From contig NZ_CP067421.1 in the NCBI RefSeq assembly GCF_016653635.2, forward strand, positions 62,001 to 126,000: 64,000 bases of DNA, given 5' to 3'. The notes beneath the pieces were generated by a model. It was not told the DNA's origin and did no database searches. It worked only from the letters and a program-made list of their open reading frames with translations. This document shows, piece by piece, positions 1 to 8,197 of this stretch. The stretch comes from Skermanella sp. TT6. GTDB taxonomy: Bacteria; Pseudomonadota; Alphaproteobacteria; Azospirillales; Azospirillaceae. The position numbers and the translations under genes are program-made. How positions within the stretch are numbered: the stretch's first letter is position 1; every line of letters starts with the position of its first letter.

Positions 1-701
1 ATCTCCAGCGAATAGGGCGCCATGCTCGACAGGATCGCGACCGCGAGTCCGCCGAGCAGCACGCCCGGCGCCAGCAGGGCGCCGCCCGCATGAAGGATCC
101 CCAGAGGCACCGTGAAGGTCGAGGCGACCAGCATGCCCCAGGCGACCGCCTGCCCGCCGGGCAGGGAGGAGGCACGTTTCCCGAAGACGATGTAGAGCGC
201 CCAGCAGAGCGCGGCCCCCGCGGCGAAGGCCACTCCCAGCGGGTCGAGCGCAGCCCCGGTCCCCTCCACCGGCAGCAGCATCGCGAGCCCGGCCGCCGCG
301 CAGGCGATCCACAGGAAATCCCTGAGCCGCCGGGAGCCGAACAGCGCCACCGCGAGAGGCCCCGTCACCTCGATGGCGATGGCGATGCCGATCGGGATCA
401 GTTCCATCGCGCGGTAGATGCTGAGGTTCATCGCCCCCAGCGTCACGCCGTACACGAGCACGTTGCGCAGGTCCCGCCGGCCCAGACGGCTGCGCCAGGG
501 CCGCCAGACGGCAGTCAGCAGCACGGCGGACAGCCCCACCCGCAGGGCAGTGACCCCCTCGGCCCCGACCAGGGGGAACAGCGATTTCGCCGAGGCCGCC
601 CCGATATACTGCGACAGCAGCGAGGCCAGCAGGAACAGCAGCGGCAGTGCCGTGGACTCTTCCCTGCGGACGGGGTCGGGCTTGGAGGATGCGTCGGCCA
701 C
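1..701 (-). CDS. EamA/RhtA-like inner-membrane exporter (3' end cut by window)
   Basis: Predicted drug/metabolite-transporter superfamily permease, probably an amino-acid or metabolite exporter of the RhtA (threonine/homoserine) type. The frame is open from a GTG at 701 to the window edge, giving 233 residues of alternating hydrophobic segments. The segment reading roughly YGVTLGAMNLSIYRAME, followed by an E-V-T-G-P-L stretch, is characteristic of the RhtA/EamA fold. The start is chosen from the GTG before VADASSKPDP because an upstream ATG runs into a stop after two codons. The stop lies outside the window. Substrate is inferred from family only. Confidence 0.75.
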   Translation of the reverse strand, partial: MADASSKPDPVRREESTALPLLFLLASLLSQYIGAASAKSLFPLVGAEGVTALRVGLSAVLLTAVWRPWRSRLGRRDLRNVLVYGVTLGAMNLSIYRAMELIPIGIAIAIEVTGPLAVALFGSRRLRDFLWIACAAAGLAMLLPVEGTGAALDPLGVAFAAGAALCWALYIVFGKRASSLPGGQAVAWGMLVASTFTVPLGILHAGGALLAPGVLLGGLAVAILSSMAPYSLE

Positions 702-914
702 GCGCTTGGCTCCGGATGCGGGCCGCGTCGGGCCCGGAAAGGTTCTGGAAGAAGGATAGTCCGGCAGAGCCGGGTCGGGCGGTCAATTCGACATCATCGC
801 GTGCAAGGAGGCGCCGGATCGGCGCCCATGGCCGATTGCTCCTGCCGGAATGGCCGAACCGAACAAGCGCCGTCCGGTCCGTTGCCGCATGCTGGGAAGA
901 AATGGAGGATCGCC

Positions 915-1445
915 ATGGCGAACGATCATGCCCCCGTCCCGCTCTCCTGGCAGGAAGCCGGAATTCCCCGGATCCTGTGGGAGCAGCTTTCCCTCGCGTC
1001 CGCTCCGGTGCGCCTGCATCTCCATCCGCCCGTGCTCACCGTTCAGGACGCGGAGGAGCATTGGCGCGGCATCGACGGCGTCCATACGAAGAACCTCTTC
1101 CTCAAGGACGCGAAGAAGGTGTTCTGGCTGGTGACCCTGCCGCACGACCGCGCGGTGAACCTGAAGGACCTCGCCGGAATCATCGGCTCCGCCAAGCTGT
1201 CGTTCGCCTCGCCGGACGCCCTGGCCCAGGTGATGGGCGTGATGCCGGGCGGCGTCAGTCCGCTTGCCCTGGTCGCGGACGAGCGGCGCGTCGTCCGGCC
1301 GGTGCTCGACCGGCGCGTCCTGGCGGGCGACCGGATCAACCTGCATCCCATGACCAACCGGGCCACGCTGTCGATGCACCCGGACGACCTCTCGGCCCTC
1401 CTCGGCCGGCTCGGCTACCGTCCGGCAGTCGTGGACATCGCCTGA
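915..1445 (+). CDS. YbaK/ProX-type prolyl-tRNA editing (aminoacyl-tRNA deacylase) protein
   Basis: 176 residues, the normal length of free-standing editing proteins of the YbaK/ProXp family. These cytosolic enzymes hydrolyse mischarged aa-tRNA, for example Ala-tRNAPro made by prolyl-tRNA synthetase. The hallmark G-x-H-T-K-N-L-F-L-K-D core lies at about residues 53-65, followed by the family's L-S-F-A-S-P and N-L-H-P-x-x-N segments. The ATG at 915 is preceded by GGAGG (904-908). It lies 35 bases before purU on the same strand and may be co-transcribed with it. Which mischarged tRNA it edits cannot be told from sequence alone. Confidence 0.85.
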   Translation: MANDHAPVPLSWQEAGIPRILWEQLSLASAPVRLHLHPPVLTVQDAEEHWRGIDGVHTKNLFLKDAKKVFWLVTLPHDRAVNLKDLAGIIGSAKLSFASPDALAQVMGVMPGGVSPLALVADERRVVRPVLDRRVLAGDRINLHPMTNRATLSMHPDDLSALLGRLGYRPAVVDIA

Positions 1446-1480
1446 TCCTCCCGTCACAGACCATTCCCATGGAGTTCCCG

Positions 1481-2344
1481 ATGCGTCCGGACCAGAAGCA
1501 TTTCTTCATGAACGTCGCCTGCCCCAGCCGGCCGGGCATCATTTCCGCCATCTCCACGCATCTGTCGGACCGTGATTGCGATATCGTGGAAAGCGCGCAG
1601 TTCGTCGATCCCGACGGGCAGCGATTCTTCCAGCGGATCGCCTTCGACGCCCCCGACGCCATCGGCGGGGAAGCGGAACTGGCCGAAGGCCTGCGGCCGA
1701 TCATGCGCCGCTTCGACATGGACCTCGCCATCCGGGACGCGCGGCGACGCCCGAAGGTCCTGATCATGGTGTCCAGGATCGGCCATTGCCTGAACGACCT
1801 GCTTTACCGGCACAGCATCGGCGCGCTGCCGGTGGACATCGTCGGCGTGGGGTCGAACCACGACATGTTCCGGCCGCTGGTCGAGCGCGCCGGCATCCCG
1901 TTCTTCCGCCTGGACGTGAACCCTGCGACCAAGGCGGAGGCGGAAGCGGCCCTGCTCGATTTCATCAAGGGCAACAGCGTGGAACTGATGATCCTCGCCC
2001 GCTACATGCAGGTGCTGTCGGAGGAGTTCTGCGCCAGGCTGGCGGGCCGGATCATCAACATCCATCACTCGTTCCTGCCCAGCTTCAAGGGCGCCAAGCC
2101 CTACCACCAAGCGCACGAGCGGGGCGTCAAGCTGATCGGGGCCACCGCGCACTACGTCACCGAGGATCTCGACGAGGGACCGATCATCGAGCAGGAGGTC
2201 TCGCGGGTGGACCACGCCATGAGCCCGGACGACCTCGTGGCGATCGGCCGCGACGTGGAGAGCGTGGTCCTGGCCCGGGCGGTCCGCCTGCACATCGAGA
2301 TGCGGACGATGGTGCATGGCCGCCGGGTCATCGTGTTCCGCTGA
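1481..2344 (+). CDS. purU: Formyltetrahydrofolate deformylase
   Basis: Hydrolyses 10-formyl-THF to THF and formate, balancing one-carbon pools and feeding PurT-type purine synthesis. 287 residues (E. coli PurU 280). An N-terminal ACT domain (about 7-85) is followed by a formyltransferase domain with N-I-H-H-S-F-L-P-S-F-K-G (192-203; catalytic N193, H195) and L-D-E-G-P (230-234; catalytic D231). The ATG at 1481 is preferred over the in-frame ATG at 1469 because GGAG at 1471-1474 sits 6 bases before it. In many bacteria purU accompanies methylated-amine catabolism; no such genes are adjacent here. Confidence 0.93.
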   Translation: MRPDQKHFFMNVACPSRPGIISAISTHLSDRDCDIVESAQFVDPDGQRFFQRIAFDAPDAIGGEAELAEGLRPIMRRFDMDLAIRDARRRPKVLIMVSRIGHCLNDLLYRHSIGALPVDIVGVGSNHDMFRPLVERAGIPFFRLDVNPATKAEAEAALLDFIKGNSVELMILARYMQVLSEEFCARLAGRIINIHHSFLPSFKGAKPYHQAHERGVKLIGATAHYVTEDLDEGPIIEQEVSRVDHAMSPDDLVAIGRDVESVVLARAVRLHIEMRTMVHGRRVIVFR

Positions 2345-2587
2345 GCGCCCGCCCGATGTCGAACGCCTTGATGGTTCCGATCGACATCGGGATCACCGCC
2401 GCCTGGGCGGGATCGAAGCCGGTCGGAACCGCACACCGGATCGGTCCGGGACACTGTCGGAACCAAGGCGCCGGGCTGGATCGGCACCGACTCGGACGAC
2501 GGTTTCATCGAGAGCGTGCCGGACCCGGAAACGTTCCGCCACGGCATCGCCCGCCTGGAAGGCCGTGCCGACCCGAGCGGGGCCGGA

Positions 2588-3610
2588 TCAGTTCGCGGCG
2601 CGGACCTTCTCCAGCTGGGCGTTGATGTCCCGCACAAGGGCCTCGTCGGTCTCCTTGGTGAACTTGGCGATGACCGGCTGCAGCTTCTCCGCCATGCGGG
2701 CCCGCTCCGCGTCCGAAACCTCGGTCACGGTCATGCCCGATGCCTTCAGCTCTTCCAGCGCCGCCGCGTTCATGTCGCGGGACACCTTGCGCTGGTAGGG
2801 CTTCACCTCCTCCGCCGCGTCGAGCAGCAGCTTCTGCTCGTCCGCCGTCAATTTGTCCCAGAACCTCTTGCTGCTCAGGACGATCAGCGGATTGTAGGTG
2901 TGGTTGGTGGTGGAGACGTGCTTCTGCACCTCGTTGAACTTGGAGGAAAGGATCGAGGCGAGCGGGTTCTCCTGTCCATCCACGGTCCCCGTCTCCAGCG
3001 CCGTGTAGAGCTCCGGCAGGGGCAGCGGCACGGCGTTGGCGCCCATGGCGTTGAACGCGTCGATATAGAGCGGCACCTGGATCACCCGGATCTTCAGGCC
3101 CTGGATGTCTTCCCACTTTGCGACGGGATGCCGGTTGTTGGTCAGGTTCCGGAAGCCATGCTCCCAGTAGGACAGGCCGACGATCCCCTTGGCCTGGAGC
3201 TTGTCGATCAGCGACCGGCCGGCCGGGCCGTCCAGGATCGCGTCGCTCTCCTGGGCGTTCCGGAACAGGAAGGGGAAGTCGAACACGGAGAATTCCTTGA
3301 CCAGGCCGACCAGCAGGGACGGCCCCATCATGGCCATCTCGACCGTGCCGCCCTGGAGCGCCGAGACGGTCTGGACGTCGCCGCCCAGGACACCGCCCGG
3401 GAACAGCTTGATCTTGATCTTGCCGCCGCTCTTCTCCTTGACGATCTCTGCGAACTTCTCGGCCCCCGCGCCCCAGTGGTTGTCGATGTTCTGCACGAAG
3501 GCGAACTTGACGGTGCGGTCGCGGATGTCGGCGGCGTGGGTCGTGCCGGCGATCAGCAGGGCTCCGGTCGCGAGCAGTCCCGCGCACAGGCTTTTCAGCG
3601 TGTTGCTCAT
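2588..3610 (-). CDS. TRAP transporter periplasmic binding protein (DctP family), no QM partners adjacent
   Basis: 340-residue secreted solute receptor for a tripartite ATP-independent transporter. A Sec signal peptide (about 1-27) ends T-H-A-A. The DctP fold shows L-K-I-R-V at 172-176, with R175 the conserved carboxylate-binding arginine, then E-L-Y-T-A-L-E-T-G-T-V-D-G-Q-E-N-P (200-216). It lies 43 bases downstream of the SDR gene, on the same strand, and is the third gene of an FAH-SDR-DctP set. No small or large permease gene is next to it, so it must use permeases encoded elsewhere. By context the ligand is probably a sugar acid or other organic acid. Confidence 0.92.
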   Translation of the reverse strand: MSNTLKSLCAGLLATGALLIAGTTHAADIRDRTVKFAFVQNIDNHWGAGAEKFAEIVKEKSGGKIKIKLFPGGVLGGDVQTVSALQGGTVEMAMMGPSLLVGLVKEFSVFDFPFLFRNAQESDAILDGPAGRSLIDKLQAKGIVGLSYWEHGFRNLTNNRHPVAKWEDIQGLKIRVIQVPLYIDAFNAMGANAVPLPLPELYTALETGTVDGQENPLASILSSKFNEVQKHVSTTNHTYNPLIVLSSKRFWDKLTADEQKLLLDAAEEVKPYQRKVSRDMNAAALEELKASGMTVTEVSDAERARMAEKLQPVIAKFTKETDEALVRDINAQLEKVRAAN

Positions 3611-3653
3611 GTCTTACCTGGTCTGTTCTGAAGGGGGAATGGCGCCTGGGCCG

Positions 3654-4400
3654 TCAGTAGGTCGTGCGGCCGCCGCTCAGGTCGAACACCGCGGCGGTCG
3701 TGAAGGAGTTTTCCTCCGACAGCAGCCAGGCCACCATGGCGGCGATCTCGGTCAGCTCGACGAAGCGGTCGCGCGGGATGCGGACCCGCATGTACTCGAT
3801 GAATTCCGGCGTCAGCTGATCCAGGATCGGCGTCTTGGCCGTCGTCGGCGTGATGCAGTTGACCGCGATGCCCGTCTTGGCCAGTTCCTTGCCGAGCGAC
3901 TTGGTCAGGCCGATGACGCCCGCCTTGGCCGCGCTGTAGGCGGCGAGGTTCGGGTTGCCCTCCTTGCCGGCGACGGAGGCGATGTTGACGATCCGGCCGT
4001 AGTCGTTCTCCTGCATGATCGGCACGACCGACCGGCAGCAGTTGAAGGTACCGGTCAGGTTCACCTCGACCACGCTCCGCCATTCCTCGGCGGAATAGCC
4101 CGTCAGCGGCTTGACCGGGCCGGTGACGCCGGCGCCGTTGACCAGCCCGTCGATGCGCCCGAAGGCCTCGCGGGTGCGCCGGGCCGCCGCCTCGACCGAG
4201 GCGACGTCGGCGACGTCCACGGCGCAGGCGATCGTGCCGTTCGCCAGTTCGCCGGCGCTCGCCTCGGCCTCGTCGCCCAGCCGATCCCACAGGGCGACCC
4301 TGGCGCCCGACCGCACGAGGCGGTCGGCGATCGCGTAGCCGATGCCGCGGGCGCCGCCGGTGACGACCATGCACTTGCCGGCCAGATCGATCTTGTTCAT
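3654..4400 (-). CDS. SDR-family NAD(P)-dependent dehydrogenase (sugar-acid type)
   Basis: 248-residue classical short-chain dehydrogenase: cofactor motif TGGARGIG (14-21), NGAG (88-91, a variant of NNAG), N114, catalytic S142, Y155 and K159. The ATG at 4400 starts MNKIDLAGK. It is 50 bases downstream of the FAH-family gene. The pairing of an SDR with a 2,4-diketo-acid hydrolase is known from the non-phosphorylative L-fucose/L-rhamnose routes, where the SDR oxidises 2-keto-3-deoxy-L-fuconate or -rhamnonate at C4. That function is inferred from context and similarity; other hydroxy-acid substrates are possible. Confidence 0.88.
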   Translation of the reverse strand: MNKIDLAGKCMVVTGGARGIGYAIADRLVRSGARVALWDRLGDEAEASAGELANGTIACAVDVADVASVEAAARRTREAFGRIDGLVNGAGVTGPVKPLTGYSAEEWRSVVEVNLTGTFNCCRSVVPIMQENDYGRIVNIASVAGKEGNPNLAAYSAAKAGVIGLTKSLGKELAKTGIAVNCITPTTAKTPILDQLTPEFIEYMRVRIPRDRFVELTEIAAMVAWLLSEENSFTTAAVFDLSGGRTTY

Positions 4401-4450
4401 CGCTTGGCTCCCATTGTTCTTTCGCGGGCTCGTCTTTCCCGGCCGCTGGA

Positions 4451-5293
4451 TCAGGCGGCGGCGACCTTCTGCCGCTGCACGCCCAGGCCCTGGATCTCCA
4501 CGCGCATGGTGTCGCCGTCCTTCAGGTAGCGCGGCGGCTTCATGCCCAGCCCGACGCCCGGCGGCGTGCCGGTGGTGATCACGTCGCCCGGCATCAGGGT
4601 CATGAACTGCGAGATGTAGGACACCAGGAAGGGAACCTTGAAGATCATGGTCCGGGTCGAGCCGTCCTGGACCACCTCGCCGTTGACGGCCAGCGTCATG
4701 GCCAGGTCGTCGACGTTCTCCACCTCGTCCCGGGTCACCATCCAGGGTCCCAGCGGGCCGAAGGTCGGGCAGCCCTTGCCCTTGGTCCACTGGCCGCCGC
4801 GCTCCAGCTGGTACGAGCGCTCGGACACGTCGTTGCAGACGCAATAGCCCGCGACATGGTCCAGCGCGTCGGCCTCGGCGATGTAGCTGCCCTGCCTGCC
4901 GATCACGATGGCCAGCTCGACCTCCCAGTCGGTCTTCTCCGAGCCGGGCGGGATGAGCACGGTGTCGTCCGGCCCGACGATGCAGGACGGCGCCTTGTTG
5001 AACAGGACGGGCTCCTCCGGAACGGGCATGCCGCTCTCGGCCGCGTGGTCGGCGTAGTTCAGGCCGACGGCGATGAAGTTGCCGACGCCGGTGACGCAGG
5101 AGCCGAGCCGGGTGCCTTCCGGCACCGCGGGAAGCTGCGCGGGGTCGAGTGCGCGCAGGCGATCCAGGCTGTCCGGGGCGAGGGCCTTGCCATCGATGTC
5201 CGCCACGACGGACGAGAGGTCGCGCAGGCGGCCGTCGGCATCGATCAGGCCGGGCTTTTCCGCGCCCGGGGCACCAAAGCGAACCAGCTTCAA
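4451..5293 (-). CDS. Fumarylacetoacetate-hydrolase family protein (diketo-acid hydrolase), TTG start
   Basis: 280 residues, FAH C-terminal fold. Metal ligands are visible as E124 and E126 in W-E-V-E-L-A and D155 in C-N-D-V-S-E-R; the G-T-P-P-G-V-G loop is near residue 250. The sequence type is that of 2,4-diketo-3-deoxy-L-fuconate hydrolases, which split a diketo acid into pyruvate plus a 2-hydroxy acid in the cytosol. The start codon is TTG at 5293, set by AGGAGG eight bases upstream. First gene of the FAH-SDR-DctP set, divergent from the GntR regulator at 5448. The exact substrate is inferred. Confidence 0.88.
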   Translation of the reverse strand: MKLVRFGAPGAEKPGLIDADGRLRDLSSVVADIDGKALAPDSLDRLRALDPAQLPAVPEGTRLGSCVTGVGNFIAVGLNYADHAAESGMPVPEEPVLFNKAPSCIVGPDDTVLIPPGSEKTDWEVELAIVIGRQGSYIAEADALDHVAGYCVCNDVSERSYQLERGGQWTKGKGCPTFGPLGPWMVTRDEVENVDDLAMTLAVNGEVVQDGSTRTMIFKVPFLVSYISQFMTLMPGDVITTGTPPGVGLGMKPPRYLKDGDTMRVEIQGLGVQRQKVAAA

Positions 5294-5313
5294 AACGTAA
5301 CCTCCTGATCACG

Positions 5314-5329
5314 GACGCCGAAAGGCGTC
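5314..5329. promoter_or_regulatory. Leader hairpin upstream of the FAH-family gene
   Basis: Perfect six-base stem GACGCC/GGCGTC with a GAAA loop, located just upstream of the AGGAGG of the FAH gene in its predicted 5' leader. Read on the + strand, the stem is followed by GTGTTTTTG, so it could also act as a terminator in that direction. Role unknown. Confidence 0.4.
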
Positions 5330-5340
5330 GTGTTTTTGAA

Positions 5341-5357
5341 TATGTTTCGTTATCATA
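5341..5357. promoter_or_regulatory. Candidate GntR operator in the divergent promoter region
   Basis: Inverted repeat TATG-N9-CATA in the AT-rich 154-base gap between the divergent FAH and GntR genes. A second pair, ATAC ... GTAT, lies at 5355-5378. Short palindromes of this kind between a GntR/FCD gene and its target are usual operator positions. Inferred from position and symmetry only. Confidence 0.3.
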
Positions 5358-5447
5358 CTGATCACATGGTTTTTGTATGCAGTCAACATTTTTCGATGAA
5401 TAGCAGGATTTTCGAAAATCCGGCCACCGAGGCGCGAGAGGGCAGCC

Positions 5448-6143
5448 ATGACGGACCGTGACGAGCCGCGCACCCTGGCGGGCGATGCGTACGCGACGAT
5501 CCACCAGGCGATCAGGACGGGCTCGCTCCGGCCGGGCCAGCGCCTGCGTTTCGCGGAGCTGCAGAGCCTGTGCAGGATGAGCGTCAGCCCCGTGCGCGAG
5601 GCGCTGGCGCGTCTCACCGCGGAAGGCTTCACCATCTCGGACGACCACCGAGGCTTTCGGGTGGCTCCCCTGTCCCGGGCCGAACTCCGGGACATCGTCG
5701 AGAACCGCAAGCTGCTGGAAGGCGAGGCCCTGCGCCTGTCCATCCTGCACGGTGATGCCGAGTGGGAGAGCCGCGTCCTGGCGACCCATCACCTGATGTC
5801 CCGCGTCCCGCGGGAGCGCGACGACATCCCCTCGGCCGTCCGGGAGGAGTGGGAGCAGAAGCACGCGGCCTTCCACAAGGCCCTCGTCTCGGCCTGCGGT
5901 TCCCCGATCCTCACGGACCTGTGCGGGAAGCTCTTCGGCAAGGCGGACCGCTACCGCCGGATGTCGATCAGCATCCCCGGGCAGACCCGCGACGCCGCCC
6001 AGGAGCACAGGGAGATCATGGAGCTGTCGATCGCGCGGAAATCCGACCAGGCGGTCGAAGCGCTGCGCGACCACTACCAGAACACGGCGGACGCCGTTGA
6101 GAAGCTGTTCGAGACCGACGCCGATTTCACGTCGGCCCTATGA
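5448..6143 (+). CDS. GntR-family regulator with FCD effector domain
   Basis: 231 residues. The N-terminal winged helix (about 14-66) contains L-R-P-G-Q-R-L-R and the recognition-helix signature M-S-V-S-P-V-R-E-A-L-A-R-L; an FCD ligand-binding domain (about 85-220) follows. FCD regulators usually bind organic acids and repress neighbouring catabolic operons. It is transcribed divergently from the FAH-SDR-DctP genes, so it most likely controls them and itself from the shared gap. Confidence 0.9.
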   Translation: MTDRDEPRTLAGDAYATIHQAIRTGSLRPGQRLRFAELQSLCRMSVSPVREALARLTAEGFTISDDHRGFRVAPLSRAELRDIVENRKLLEGEALRLSILHGDAEWESRVLATHHLMSRVPRERDDIPSAVREEWEQKHAAFHKALVSACGSPILTDLCGKLFGKADRYRRMSISIPGQTRDAAQEHREIMELSIARKSDQAVEALRDHYQNTADAVEKLFETDADFTSAL

Positions 6144-6184
6144 CCGCGTAGGCGCCGGACGGCAGCAGCGTCATGCGAATCCAG

Positions 6185-6225
6185 GTAACTTTCGGATTAA
6201 CTCCGGCAAGAGGCCGAAACGTTAC
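6185..6225. other. Imperfect inverted repeat downstream of gntR
   Basis: GTAACTTTCGG at 6185-6195 pairs with CCGAAACGTTAC at 6214-6225, with one bulged base and an 18-base loop. It could be the transcription end of the GntR gene or a regulatory hairpin upstream of the lipoprotein gene; no T-tract follows. Confidence 0.35.
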
Positions 6226-6236
6226 TTACAGTTGAG

Positions 6237-6248
6237 AATAACGTTATT
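6237..6248. promoter_or_regulatory. 12-bp perfect palindrome upstream of lipoprotein gene
   Basis: AATAACGTTATT is a perfect palindrome in an AT-rich patch about 180 bases before the lipoprotein start. Candidate operator for an unidentified regulator. Confidence 0.3.
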
Positions 6249-6430
6249 ACGGCCAGCGAGTTCGTTATTTGATATCCTGCGGCCGACTTCTGGCCAGGCG
6301 GGGGGTGTATAGTCACACGTTCATTTTATTCTCAAGTTACTCCCTGCGAGAACATCAGCCATACCAGTCCAGGTGGTAGGGTTTCCTTCAGCGGCAACCC
6401 ACCGAAACAAATCCAAGAAAAGAGGCTGAC

Positions 6431-7168
6431 ATGGGATTTTCAGTTCGACAGGGCCGGCGGGCTTTCCCCGCCGCCTCGGCCGCCCTCGCCCTGGTGCCGC
6501 TGGCCGGCATCCTGCTGACCGGATGCGTCGAACCGGGAGTCCGGGAACCCCTGGTCGTCTCCCCGCCATCGGCCATAGCCCCCCTGCCCTCCGACGCCGG
6601 CTCCGGCGTCCCGTCCGCCGAGGCGGGCATGAAGCTCGTCCAGCCGTCCTTCGAGATGCGGACGGTGCAAGCGCTGGTCGGACAGGCAGAAAACACGGCG
6701 GCGTCGCGCCCGCCCCTGGACCATGGCGCGGTCGCGCTCCCCGCCAGGGCGTTCGAAACCCCGTCCGTCGCGCAGGCCAACCTGATCCAATCGCCGTCGA
6801 TGCCGAGCTTGACGATGGCCGACCGGGTCGTGGCCCTGCAGACCCAGACCATGCTCGCGGGCCTGGCCTGCGGCCGGGTCTGGGCGGACCCGTCGGCGTT
6901 CCAGAGATACGCCGATTTCACCGTCCGCAACTCGTCCCTGCTCCGTCGCTCCCAGTCGGAGGTCGCCGGGCGACTGGGCGGCGTGGAAGCCTTCGACAGG
7001 ATGCACACCCGCATATCGAACGGCGAGTCCAGGCGCCTGATCGACCTCGGCGACGCGGTCTATTGCGCGGAGATGAGAAAGCCGTTCTACGTCGTCGTGG
7101 CGCTCGACGAGCCCCGCCTCGCCGGGATGGCCATGGACCATGAAACCGTGATCGCGTCGCTGCAGTAG
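6431..7168 (+). CDS. Putative lipoprotein of unknown function
   Basis: 245 residues. The N terminus is a lipoprotein signal: basic start, hydrophobic stretch 13-29, lipobox I-L-L-T-G-C with lipidated C32. A proline/serine-rich linker (about 36-60) leads to a more conserved-looking region from about residue 135 (M-A-D-R-V-V-A-L-Q-T) to the end, with an internal Cys in A-G-L-A-C-G-R. An AGAGG lies shortly before the ATG. I do not recognise the family. It stands alone between AT-rich DNA on one side and a hairpin and the convergent map gene on the other. Expected location is the outer or inner membrane, facing the periplasm. Confidence 0.7.
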   Translation: MGFSVRQGRRAFPAASAALALVPLAGILLTGCVEPGVREPLVVSPPSAIAPLPSDAGSGVPSAEAGMKLVQPSFEMRTVQALVGQAENTAASRPPLDHGAVALPARAFETPSVAQANLIQSPSMPSLTMADRVVALQTQTMLAGLACGRVWADPSAFQRYADFTVRNSSLLRRSQSEVAGRLGGVEAFDRMHTRISNGESRRLIDLGDAVYCAEMRKPFYVVVALDEPRLAGMAMDHETVIASLQ

Positions 7169-7187
7169 GGCGGAGCGGCCGGGGGCA

Positions 7188-7215
7188 CGCACCCGGACGG
7201 TGCGGCCCGGGTGCG
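7188..7215 (+). terminator. GC-rich hairpin after the lipoprotein gene
   Basis: Perfect nine-base stem CGCACCCGG/CCGGGTGCG with a ten-base loop, starting 19 bases after the lipoprotein stop. No T-tract follows, so it is a hairpin of terminator type rather than a textbook intrinsic terminator. Confidence 0.45.
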
Positions 7216-7387
7216 AGGCCACCATCTCCCGCCGCCGGCGGTCTCCGGCCAAGCTGACCCGACCCGCGGTCCGGCGCCCGCGCGACGGCACGCGGGGTAT
7301 CGAGGTTCAGGACTGGGTCGCCGTCGTAGGCTTCGGCAACCAGGACTTCGCCGAGCACGCGCTGCCGAGGCGGCGGCGGGGCACCCC

Positions 7388-8197
7388 TCATCCGGCGGAG
7401 GAATAGGGCGGCCTGGTGAATCGCGCGGGTGAGAGGGTGAAGATCTCGCAGCCCGTCTCCGTGACGCCGACGCTGTGCTCGAATTGCGCGGAGAGGCTCC
7501 GGTCCCGGCTCACGGCCGTCCACCCGTCGCTGAGAACCTTCACGTCCGGCCGGCCCGCGTTCACCATCGGCTCGACCGTCAGGAACATACCCGGCAGCAG
7601 TTCCGGGCCTTCGCCGGCCCGTCCGTAATTCAGGATGTTCGGCGCGTCGTGGTAAACGCGCCCAAGGCCGTGGCCGCAGAAATCACGGACGACGGTGAAG
7701 CGCTCCGCCTCCACGCACCGCTGGATCGCAAAGCCGATGTCGCCGACCGTCCCGCCGGGCCGGATCGCCCCGATGCCGCGCATCATCGCCTCGTAGGTCA
7801 CGTCGATGAGGCGCTGGGCGCGCAGGCCGATCTTGCCGACCCCGTACATGCGGCTGCTGTCGCCATGCCACCCGTCGAGGATCACCGCCAGGTCGATGTT
7901 GAGGATGTCGCCTTCCGCCAGCCTCCGTTCGCCGGGAATGCCGTGGCAGACGACATGGTTGAGCGAGATGCAGGTCGCGTGGGCGTAGCCGCGGTAGCCC
8001 AGCGAAGCCGGCTTGGCTCCGTGGTCGAGGATGTATTCGTGGCAGAGCCGGTCAAGCTCCGCCGTGGCGATGCCCGCCCCGACATGATCGGTGATCATGT
8101 CCAAAGTGGACGCGGCGAGCCGGCCGGCGGCCCGCATCCCGGCGAAATCCTCCGCGGTGTGCAGCTTTATGCTTCGGTGAACGGCAAGACGGGTCAT
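7388..8197 (-). CDS. map: Type I methionine aminopeptidase
   Basis: Removes the initiator methionine from nascent proteins. 269 residues. All five metal ligands of the family are present at the expected spacing: D102, D113, H176, E209, E240 (E. coli 97, 108, 171, 204, 235). No N-terminal zinc-finger extension is present. Its ATG overlaps the TGA of the upstream TetR gene by one base (TGATG), so the two are translationally coupled. That regulator linkage suggests an accessory, conditionally expressed Map rather than the housekeeping copy; this is inference. Confidence 0.95.
   Translation of the reverse strand: MTRLAVHRSIKLHTAEDFAGMRAAGRLAASTLDMITDHVGAGIATAELDRLCHEYILDHGAKPASLGYRGYAHATCISLNHVVCHGIPGERRLAEGDILNIDLAVILDGWHGDSSRMYGVGKIGLRAQRLIDVTYEAMMRGIGAIRPGGTVGDIGFAIQRCVEAERFTVVRDFCGHGLGRVYHDAPNILNYGRAGEGPELLPGMFLTVEPMVNAGRPDVKVLSDGWTAVSRDRSLSAQFEHSVGVTETGCEIFTLSPARFTRPPYSSAG

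Noticed and set aside
90-914. Long N-terminal extension of the YbaK-type gene
   Set aside because: The extension is antisense to the EamA exporter gene, has shadow-like composition, and the ATG at 915 has its own ribosome-binding site and gives normal family length.
5314-5337. Hairpin plus T-run read as a + strand intrinsic terminator
   Set aside because: No + strand transcript is expected to enter from the FAH gene, which lies on the other strand; kept only as a leader hairpin of uncertain role.
3654-6074. 806-codon minus-strand frame running through SDR, FAH region and antisense of gntR
   Set aside because: Only its last third is the real SDR gene; the rest is out of frame with FAH and antisense to the GntR regulator.
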